NCBI GenBank assembly: GCA_036160575.1
Contig: JAYYDT010000011.1
Span: forward strand, 1-7,076
Length of the DNA: 7,076 nucleotides
Reading direction: 5' to 3'
Source of the DNA: TMED26 sp002694075
Lineage (GTDB): Bacteria > Pseudomonadota > Alphaproteobacteria > Thalassobaculales > Thalassobaculaceae
Shown: one piece after another, positions 1 through 4,890 of the stretch
Position numbering within the stretch: position 1 is the first letter of the stretch
How the letters are laid out: every line of letters begins with the position of its first letter
Translations under genes and position numbers: made by a program
Notes under the pieces: generated by a model
The model's database searches: none
The model's input: only the letters and a program-made list of their open reading frames with translations
What the model was told of the DNA's origin: nothing

Positions 1-834
1 AATCCCCTGGGCGCGCGCAAAGGCGCGGTTGCCGGGCGCCAGGGCGGCCAACATCGCGGCCCGCGCGGCGGGCGGTGTGAGGGCGCGGTGGCGGTCGTGA
101 AAAAGCGCCGGGTAAAGCTGGTGAAAAAATTTGATCCGCCCTTTGACGCGCCCGGCCGGCGCCGCGGCCAACAGGTAGGTGAGCGGCCGCGGCAGACCCT
201 GGTTGAGTGGCCGCGCCGGTGGCGCAAGGGGCACGGCGAGGCCGACGGTGCGCCCGAAATCGGCCAGCAAATCGCCCTCCGGCCAATGCCGGCGGGCATA
301 GGGGCGGACCTTGAGTTGATCCGGCGCCAAGCGGGTGAGAAGCGGTGCGAAACGCGCCATTAGGTCATATTCATAATGGTTTTCGCCGGCGATGGGCCCG
401 CGGTAGAGGCCCTTGACCACCTCGGCGAAGACCGCCTCTTTCAGCGCATCCTGGCGGCGGAGGTAATACAGCAGCGTCGGGCGAAACGGCGCCAGCGCGT
501 CCAATACCGCCGCGCGCGCCCCGGGGTTGAGGAAAACATGGCCGAATTCCTCCGCCGACAGGATCAAGCTGGTCAGCCCCGGCGTCGCCATCAGGCCGGC
601 CAGCGGCGCCAACAACGGAGCCACCGCCGCGCTGTCCCCACCGGCGGCCAGCAGGCGCGCGGCCAGGGGGTTGTGGTCGTCGACATCCAAATCAATGCCC
701 AAGGCGCGATTGGTTGGGTAGAGCACGCCGCTTGCCGCCAACGCCGGCCGCGCCCGGGCGAGGGCGAATTGCAGCGTGCTGGTGCCGGTCTTGTGTAAAC
801 CGCAATGCAGGATCAGGCGCGGCGCGGCGGCCAT
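1..834 (-). CDS. P-loop sulfotransferase-like protein, 3' end cut by window edge
   Basis: The minus strand is open from an ATG at 834-832 to base 1 with no stop, giving 278 residues of a protein whose C-terminus lies outside the window. Near the N-terminus (about residues 7-22) it reads LILHCGLHKTGTSTLQ. This is the phosphate-binding P-loop typical of bacterial sulfotransferase-like proteins, which bind the PAPS donor with the K-T-G-T-S-T stretch (residues 15-20). A second motif, LLYYLRRQDAL (121-131), fits the 3'-phosphate-binding region, and the C-terminal part (APGNRAFARAQG, 266-277) resembles the end of such proteins, so probably only a few dozen residues are missing. The acceptor is unknown; relatives often modify surface polysaccharides or small molecules. 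An in-frame GTG at 864-862 with GAGG upstream is an alternative start that adds ten residues. The gene is divergent from the VOC gene. The family call is firm; catalytic activity is inferred. Confidence 0.85.
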   Translation of the reverse strand, partial: MAAAPRLILHCGLHKTGTSTLQFALARARPALAASGVLYPTNRALGIDLDVDDHNPLAARLLAAGGDSAAVAPLLAPLAGLMATPGLTSLILSAEEFGHVFLNPGARAAVLDALAPFRPTLLYYLRRQDALKEAVFAEVVKGLYRGPIAGENHYEYDLMARFAPLLTRLAPDQLKVRPYARRHWPEGDLLADFGRTVGLAVPLAPPARPLNQGLPRPLTYLLAAAPAGRVKGRIKFFHQLYPALFHDRHRALTPPAARAAMLAALAPGNRAFARAQGI

Positions 835-998
835 GGGCGTGCTTTCACTGAAAGGGCGCGACACCCGATGATGCCTCAAACCACCGGCCGCCGTCGCCGG
901 AAAAGCGCGTCCTGAAAACTCTCCCTCTTGAAAAGCATTTGGGCCGGGCCGGCGATCTGGGCTAGGACCGGGGGAGGGATTTACCGGGGAGCCGCGCC
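835..998. promoter_or_regulatory. Divergent intergenic region between sulfotransferase-like and VOC genes
   Basis: These 164 bases separate two genes that point away from each other, so promoters for both should lie here. A more A/T-rich patch around 915-940 contains TTGAAA at 928-933, but no convincing -10 hexamer sits at the right distance on the plus strand. The ribosome site of the VOC gene (GGGGAG, 986-991, seven bases before the ATG) closes the region. No ORF, strong repeat or clear terminator is visible. The promoter role is inferred from gene orientation only. Confidence 0.35.
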
Positions 999-1400
999 AT
1001 GATCGACCGCCTTGACCATATCGTTCTCAACTGCCGCGATGTCGCGGCGACCGCCGCCTGGTATGAGCGCGCCTTCGGCCTGCAGCGCGAGGTGTTCGGC
1101 CCCGATGAGCGGATCGCGCTGAAATTCGGTGGCCAGAAAATCAACTTGCGGCCGGTCGGCGCCGAAAACTGGATCACCGGGACGGCCGAGGTGGCCGGCG
1201 CCGGCGACCTTTGCTTTATCGCCACCGGCGGACTCGCCGCCGTCCGCGCCCACCTCGACGCCGCCGGGGTCGAGGTGATTTTGGGGCCGGTCACGCGCAC
1301 CGGCGCGGCCGGGCCGATGACCTCGCTTTACATGCGCGATCCCGACGGCAGCCTGGTCGAGGTCGCTTCCTACGATCCGGCCGATAGGGTGGCGGATTAA
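999..1400 (+). CDS. VOC-superfamily protein, GLOD5-like glyoxalase/dioxygenase fold
   Basis: This 133-residue protein has the paired beta-alpha-beta-beta-beta layout of the vicinal oxygen chelate superfamily. The first module starts with RLDHIVLNCRD (4-14) and the second with AGAGDLCFIATGG (66-78); the end carries RTGAAGPMTSLYMRDPDGSLVEVASY (in two parts, 100-125). The RTGAxGPM and RDPDGxLVEV segments resemble GLOD5-type proteins. Likely metal ligands are His7 and Glu121. The position that is His in the NLH motif of GLOD5, as I recall it, is Arg51 here (NLRPVG), so metal binding may be altered. Members include glyoxalase I, extradiol dioxygenases and fosfomycin-resistance enzymes, so no substrate can be assigned. 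The ATG at 999 has GGGGAG at 986-991. The stop overlaps the stop of the convergent small gene. It appears to be a single-gene unit. Confidence 0.88.
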   Translation: MIDRLDHIVLNCRDVAATAAWYERAFGLQREVFGPDERIALKFGGQKINLRPVGAENWITGTAEVAGAGDLCFIATGGLAAVRAHLDAAGVEVILGPVTRTGAAGPMTSLYMRDPDGSLVEVASYDPADRVAD

Positions 1401-1633
1401 GCTTTCTCGCGGGACAACCAAGCGACGGCGGTTTCGGCCGCCGCGCGAGCTTCCGATTCGTTCTTGAAAATCCGCGGGTCCGGCGGCCCATCCGGCCGCC
1501 ACCCGTGCGGGTCCTCGGGGTCGCGGCGAAAGCGGGCGAAGCCGACGCCGCCATCCTCCCGCTGAAAAATATCCACGCAGCGCAACCCGTCGACACTGTT
1601 GATCGAACGCAAAACCAGGTTTTTCCAAACCAC
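1397..1633 (-). CDS. Small hypothetical protein, 78 aa
   Basis: I do not recognise this protein. It is judged real because it starts at a GTG (1633-1631) with a textbook GGAGG six bases upstream and fills the space between the VOC gene and the transporter operon with minimal overlap. It begins MVWKNLVLRSINSVDGLRC, then has a likely beta-strand stretch (VDIFQRED, about 20-27), a charged, proline-rich middle (RRDPEDPHGWRPDGPPDP, 36-53) and a C-terminal segment rich in Ala and Glu (ESEARAAAETAVAWL, 59-73) that should form a helix. There is no signal peptide or membrane segment, so it is probably a cytoplasmic single-domain protein. Its single cysteine is Cys19. It converges on the VOC gene with a 4-base overlap and diverges from the ATPase gene. 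The function is unknown. Confidence 0.7.
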   Translation of the reverse strand: MVWKNLVLRSINSVDGLRCVDIFQREDGGVGFARFRRDPEDPHGWRPDGPPDPRIFKNESEARAAAETAVAWLSREKA

Positions 1634-1639
1634 TCGTCG

Positions 1640-1644
1640 CCTCC
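1640..1644 (-). promoter_or_regulatory. Ribosome binding site of the 78-aa gene
   Basis: On the minus strand this reads GGAGG, followed by six bases (CGACGA) and then GTG at 1633-1631. It is a consensus Shine-Dalgarno sequence at near-optimal spacing. It fixes the GTG as the start and is the main reason to treat this short ORF as a real gene. Confidence 0.75.
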
Positions 1645-1706
1645 CGCGGCCAGAGTCAAAAAACCGACATCAAAGCTTTATAAAACTTTCGGCAAGGGCC
1701 GCTAAG
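1645..1706. promoter_or_regulatory. A/T-rich divergent promoter region of the transporter operon
   Basis: In a GC-rich background, roughly 1656-1690 is strikingly A/T-rich. It holds the palindrome AAAGCTTT (1672-1679) overlapping the palindrome TTTATAAA (1677-1684). The second gives a TATAAA -10-like hexamer on both strands (1679-1684 plus, 1682-1677 minus). The region lies between the divergent 78-aa gene and the ATPase gene, so it is the natural promoter site for both. I see no good -35 hexamer at 16-18 bases in either direction, so an activator or an unusual sigma factor may be needed. The promoter role is inferred. Confidence 0.4.
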
Positions 1707-1727
1707 CCTCCGGTAACTCAACGGAGG
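1707..1727 (+). promoter_or_regulatory. Hairpin sequestering the Shine-Dalgarno of the ATPase gene
   Basis: CCTCCG (1707-1712) is the exact reverse complement of CGGAGG (1722-1727), separated by a nine-base loop. The right arm contains the GGAGG ribosome site (1723-1727) that lies five bases before the GTG start at 1733. In the mRNA the six GC-rich pairs would cover the ribosome site. It may act as a translational brake or switch on the first gene of the operon. No larger riboswitch fold is apparent in the short leader. The structure is seen directly; the regulatory role is inferred. Confidence 0.4.
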
Positions 1728-1732
1728 ATTTC

Positions 1733-2896
1733 GTGGCCGGCATCACCCTTCAAAACATCTCCAAGAGCTTTGGCGCGACGCGGGTCTTGCGTGACGTCGA
1801 TCTGGACATTCGCGACGGTGAATTTCTCACCCTGGTTGGGCCGTCGGGCTGTGGCAAATCGACCTTGCTGCGCATTATCGCCGGTTTGGAGAGCCAGTCC
1901 GGCGGCCATGTCGCCATCGGCGGCCGGGCGGTCGACCAAGTGCGCGCCAGCGCGCGCGACCTGGCCATGGTGTTTCAGTCCTACGCGCTTTATCCGCATT
2001 TGTCGGTGCGCCAGAACATTGAGACGCCGCTGCGCCTGCGCGATCTTAACGCTTGGGAGCGCCTGCCCCTGCTGGGTCTGTTATCGGCCGGGCGGGCGGC
2101 GAAAATGCGGCGCTTGCGCGCGCAGGTCGCGGAAACCGCCGAAATCCTCAAAATCGAGGAATTGATGGACCGCAAGCCGGGCCAGCTTTCCGGCGGCCAG
2201 CGCCAGCGCGTCGCCCTTGGCCGGGCGATGGTGCGCAAGCCGGTGGCGTTTTTAATGGACGAGCCGTTGTCCAACCTGGACGCCGCCTTGCGCGTGCATA
2301 TGCGCTCGGAACTGGCGGAGTTGCATCGGTCGCTGGCGACAACCTTCATTTACGTCACCCATGACCAGTCCGAAGCCCTGACCATGTCCGACCGCATGGC
2401 GGTGATGATGGGCGGCGAGATTCTCCAATTGGGCACGCCGGATGAAATTTACCACGATCCGCGCGACCTGAGGGTGGCCCAATTCATCGGGACACCCCAG
2501 ATCAATGTCTTCGATGCGGCAATTAGCGGCGGTCAAGGCGTCACTGTGAACGGTGTGCCGCTCGCCGCTGAGGTGTCCGGCGGCGGCGATCTCGCCTTTG
2601 TCGCGGTGCGGCCGGAACATTTGACGCTGCTGCCGGCGGACGGGGTCGGGCAGCCGCTGACGGTCACGTTGAAAGAAAACCTCGGCGCCGATTTCTTCAT
2701 CCATGGCCATATCGGCGATGGCGCCGCGCCGGTGATCGTCCGCGCCACGCCGGCCGAGGCCGCCGATGTCGCGATCGGTTCGGTGTGCGCCTTGGCCCCG
2801 CTCAACGCGGCTGAGGTGATGGCTTTCGGGCGCGATCACGCGCGCCTGGATCTGGTCATGACCGGCGCGCCCGCCGCCGTTCTCGAAAGGGTCTAG
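1733..2896 (+). CDS. ugpC: ABC transporter ATP-binding protein, UgpC/MalK type
   Basis: This 387-residue protein is the cytoplasmic motor of the importer encoded by the next genes. All ATPase motifs are intact: Walker A GPSGCGKST (36-44), Q-loop Gln82, signature LSGGQRQ (152-158), Walker B AFLMDE (172-177), D-loop SNLD (180-183) and switch His210. After about residue 250 comes the regulatory C-terminal domain with TOBE-like segments typical of the CUT1/UgpC/MalK subfamily, and the length fits. Odd: between the Q-loop and the signature, residues about 104-125 (DLNAWERLPLLGLLSAGR and following) form a segment longer than in E. coli MalK. The start is GTG at 1733 with GGAGG at 1723-1727 inside a small hairpin. 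It ends three bases before the next gene and is probably the first gene of the operon. The symbol reflects subfamily; substrate is not proven by the ATPase. Confidence 0.93.
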   Translation: MAGITLQNISKSFGATRVLRDVDLDIRDGEFLTLVGPSGCGKSTLLRIIAGLESQSGGHVAIGGRAVDQVRASARDLAMVFQSYALYPHLSVRQNIETPLRLRDLNAWERLPLLGLLSAGRAAKMRRLRAQVAETAEILKIEELMDRKPGQLSGGQRQRVALGRAMVRKPVAFLMDEPLSNLDAALRVHMRSELAELHRSLATTFIYVTHDQSEALTMSDRMAVMMGGEILQLGTPDEIYHDPRDLRVAQFIGTPQINVFDAAISGGQGVTVNGVPLAAEVSGGGDLAFVAVRPEHLTLLPADGVGQPLTVTLKENLGADFFIHGHIGDGAAPVIVRATPAEAADVAIGSVCALAPLNAAEVMAFGRDHARLDLVMTGAPAAVLERV

Positions 2897-2899
2897 AAG

Positions 2900-3883
2900 G
2901 TGGCGGCGGTGATCGACACGCCGCGTCCGCGCGGCCTGTTCAAGACCGGCCACGCCTTTGTGGCGCCGGCGGTGCTGTTGATGGTCTTGATCTTGATGGT
3001 GCCGGTGGTGGTGGCCGCCATCCTGTCGTTTTCCAATTACAGCCTGGGCAGCCCCGATTTCGATTGGGTCGGGGTGAAGAACTACAGCAAGCTTTTCGCC
3101 CGCTCGACCTACAAAAAAATGCTGACCGCCAGCTTTGTCTATATCGGCGTGGTGGTGCCCCTGTCGGTGTTCTTGGGCCTTGGCGCGGCTTTGCTGATCA
3201 ATTCGTTGGGCCGCTTCGGCAATATCTACAAGACCATTTATTTCCTGCCGGTAATGGCGACCCTTTTGGTCATGGCGATTGTCTGGGAATTCATCCTGCA
3301 CCCGGATGTCGGCGTGGTGAATCGCCTATTGGCGCTGGGCTGCGGGACTTTCGCGGAGGCTATTCTGTCTTTCGGTTGGTTGCCCTGGGTCGATCCGGCG
3401 ACGACGTTCTACGGCCATGGCTGCGCTCAAGATTTTCCCCATTGGTTGGGCAGCAAGCACACCGCCCTCGGCACGATTATTTTTATCGGCGTGTGGCAAG
3501 GCTTCGGCTTCAACATGGTGCTTTACCTGGCTGGGCTGACCTCGGTGCCGCGCGAACTGGTGCATGCCAGCGTGATCGACGGCGCCGACAGCGCCTGGGA
3601 CCGGTTTTGGCTGGTGACCTGGCCGATGCTGGGGCCGACCACGGTGTTCGTGGTGGTGATCACCACCATCCGCTCGTTCCAAGTCTTCGACACGGTTGAG
3701 GCGTTGACCGACGGCGGACCGGTCAAGACCACCTACGTGATGATGTACGCCATCTACGAGAAGGGCATTTTGCAGAATCTGATCGGCATCGGCTCGGCCA
3801 TCACCATCGTGTTTCTGCTTTTCGTGCTGGCGGTGACCTTGGTGCAACGCTGGTTCGTCGAACGGAGGGTGCATTACACATGA
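2900..3883 (+). CDS. ABC transporter permease, UgpA/MalF-type (first inner-membrane subunit)
   Basis: This 327-residue integral membrane protein has about six transmembrane helices (roughly 18-42, 77-101, 113-134, 190-212, 243-260 and 293-316) and a short cytoplasmic N-terminus rich in Arg and Lys. The EAA loop that docks on the ATPase is at 216-244, centred on VPRELVHASVIDGADSAWD. FLPVMATLLVMAIVWEF (115-131) and GFGFNMVLYLAGL (201-213) are typical of UgpA-type permeases. E. coli UgpA is about 295 residues; the extra length is mainly in the periplasmic loop between helices 3 and 4 (about 140-188), which carries Cys148 and Cys175. The start is GTG at 2900, with AAAGGG eight bases upstream; a GTG at 2909 is an alternative. 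It follows the ATPase gene after three bases and overlaps the next gene by four, implying translational coupling. The substrate is not readable from this protein alone. Confidence 0.92.
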   Translation: MAAVIDTPRPRGLFKTGHAFVAPAVLLMVLILMVPVVVAAILSFSNYSLGSPDFDWVGVKNYSKLFARSTYKKMLTASFVYIGVVVPLSVFLGLGAALLINSLGRFGNIYKTIYFLPVMATLLVMAIVWEFILHPDVGVVNRLLALGCGTFAEAILSFGWLPWVDPATTFYGHGCAQDFPHWLGSKHTALGTIIFIGVWQGFGFNMVLYLAGLTSVPRELVHASVIDGADSAWDRFWLVTWPMLGPTTVFVVVITTIRSFQVFDTVEALTDGGPVKTTYVMMYAIYEKGILQNLIGIGSAITIVFLLFVLAVTLVQRWFVERRVHYT

Positions 3884-4776
3884 TCGGTTACAACACCCCG
3901 TTCAGCACCGCCGCCAAGCACGCGGTTCTCATCATCGGCGCGCTGATCGTGATCCTGCCGTTTTACATCATGGCGACCTATTCTCTGAAGGATCCGATTG
4001 AGATCACGTCCGGCACCGGCGGCGTTTTCGGCAAGCAGGAGGCGTTTCTCGATCCCGGCTGCGTGCAATCGGGCAACGCCAAGGAAGACTGCCTCTTCAA
4101 CCCCATCGCCTACAACTACGGCCAAGCGTTCTCCAAGGCGCCGTTGCTGCGTTATTTGTTCAATGGCGTGGTGGTCACCCTGTCGATCTTTTTCATCCAG
4201 GTGTTGGTCGCTTTGCCCTGCGCCTATGCCCTATCGAAGCTCAGGTTTTGGGGCCGCGAATTGGTTTTCACCATGGTTCTGCTGGGCTTGCTGATCCCGG
4301 TCCACGCCATCGCCCTGCCGCTTTACATCATGCTGTCGAAGGTTGGTTTGACCAATACCTACGCCGCGCTGGTCATCCCATGGACCATCTCGGTGTTCGG
4401 CATTTTCCTGATGCGGCAATTCTTCATGACCGTGCCGGACGATCTTATCGACGCCGCCCGCATGGACGGCATGAGCGAGTTCGCGATTGTCTGGAAGGTG
4501 ATGTTGCCGACCGCCATCCCGGCCCTGCTGGCCTTTGGCATCTTCTCCATCGTCGCGCACTGGAACGACTATTTTTGGCCGCGTGTGGTGATCACCGGCA
4601 CGCGCGAATTGTTCACCCCGCCGCTCGGCATTCGCGAGTTCGCCTCGGGCATCGATGGTTCCGACTACGGCCCGATGATGGCCACCGCCTGCGTCATCGT
4701 CGTGCCCTTGATCGTCGCCTTTTTGCTCGCCCAGCGGCGTTTCATTCAAGGGATCACCTTGACCGGCATGAAGTAA
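3880..4776 (+). CDS. ABC transporter permease, UgpE/MalG-type (second inner-membrane subunit)
   Basis: This 298-residue partner of the preceding permease completes the membrane channel. About six helices are visible (roughly 14-34, 95-118, 127-150, 159-178, 211-228 and 265-285). The EAA loop is at 185-210 (VPDDLIDAARMDGMSEF, then KVMLP), and the C-terminus ends FIQGITLTGMK, characteristic of the MalG/UgpE group. The periplasmic loop after helix 1 (about 36-92) is extended and carries Cys61 and Cys71, which could form a disulfide. The ATG is at 3880 within an ATGA overlap with the upstream stop; GGAGGG at 3864-3869 supplies a ribosome site. E. coli UgpE is about 281 residues. Family assignment is firm; the gene symbol is left blank because substrate is uncertain. 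Confidence 0.92.
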   Translation: MIGYNTPFSTAAKHAVLIIGALIVILPFYIMATYSLKDPIEITSGTGGVFGKQEAFLDPGCVQSGNAKEDCLFNPIAYNYGQAFSKAPLLRYLFNGVVVTLSIFFIQVLVALPCAYALSKLRFWGRELVFTMVLLGLLIPVHAIALPLYIMLSKVGLTNTYAALVIPWTISVFGIFLMRQFFMTVPDDLIDAARMDGMSEFAIVWKVMLPTAIPALLAFGIFSIVAHWNDYFWPRVVITGTRELFTPPLGIREFASGIDGSDYGPMMATACVIVVPLIVAFLLAQRRFIQGITLTGMK

Positions 4777-4782
4777 CCGGGC

Positions 4783-4823
4783 CCCGCCGGCCTAGTTCAC
4801 GGCATTCCCGGCGGGTTCGCCGG
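4783..4823 (+). repeat. Overlapping inverted repeats after the second permease gene
   Basis: CCCGCCGG (4783-4790) pairs perfectly with CCGGCGGG (4808-4815) around a 17-base loop. The same right arm can instead form a tighter hairpin: CCGGCG (4808-4813) with CGCCGG (4818-4823) around GGTT. The two folds exclude each other. No T-tract follows, so an intrinsic terminator is unlikely. The position, just after the permease stop and before the binding-protein gene, fits an mRNA processing or stability element. The role is inferred. Confidence 0.45.
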
Positions 4824-4836
4824 TCGGGATTTCGGC

Positions 4837-4865
4837 GGCGGCAAGTAACCAACGGACTTGCCGTC
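4837..4865 (+). repeat. Hairpin in the leader of the binding-protein gene
   Basis: CGGCAAGT (4839-4846) and ACTTGCCG (4856-4863) form a perfect eight-base stem around the loop AACCAACGG. In RNA it extends by a G-U and a G-C pair (4837-4838 with 4864-4865). It ends about 25 bases before the ATG at 4891 and leaves the ribosome site free. It may protect the 5' end of a processed binding-protein mRNA, or be a protein-binding operator in DNA. No T-tract follows it. Confidence 0.5.
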
Positions 4866-4877
4866 ACGTTCCACTAC

Positions 4878-4882
4878 GGGAG
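4878..4882 (+). promoter_or_regulatory. Ribosome binding site fixing the binding-protein start
   Basis: GGGAG lies eight bases before the ATG at 4891 and immediately precedes a sequence encoding a clean signal peptide. The frame is open upstream to a TTG at 4858, but that codon lies inside the right arm of the leader hairpin and would add eleven non-signal residues, so the ATG is preferred. Confidence 0.7.
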
Positions 4883-4890
4883 ATGAAGCT

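Noticed and set aside
88..798. Plus-strand open frames of 91, 140 and 64 codons
   Set aside because: They lie antisense to the sulfotransferase-like gene, are Arg/Gln-rich with no recognisable domain, and arise from GC-rich codon use on the other strand.
928..967. Possible sigma-70 promoter starting at TTGAAA upstream of the VOC gene
   Set aside because: No acceptable -10 hexamer lies 16-18 bases downstream; the best candidate, CTAGGA at 962, is too far away.
1291..1659. Minus-strand open frame of 122 codons overlapping the VOC and 78-aa genes
   Set aside because: It is in a different frame from the 78-aa gene, overlaps the VOC gene by over 100 bases, and its Arg/Pro/Ser-rich product has no recognisable feature.
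2252..3301. Minus-strand open frame of 349 codons spanning the ATPase and first permease genes
   Set aside because: The product is His/Arg/Gln-rich with no domain and is antisense to two well-supported genes; it is a typical shadow frame.
4783..4865. Intrinsic terminator between the second permease and binding-protein genes
   Set aside because: None of the stems is followed by a T-tract, so they are described as inverted repeats instead.
4858..4890. Upstream TTG start for the binding protein
   Set aside because: It would place eleven polar residues before an otherwise perfect signal peptide and sits within a hairpin arm; the ATG at 4891 has a proper ribosome site.
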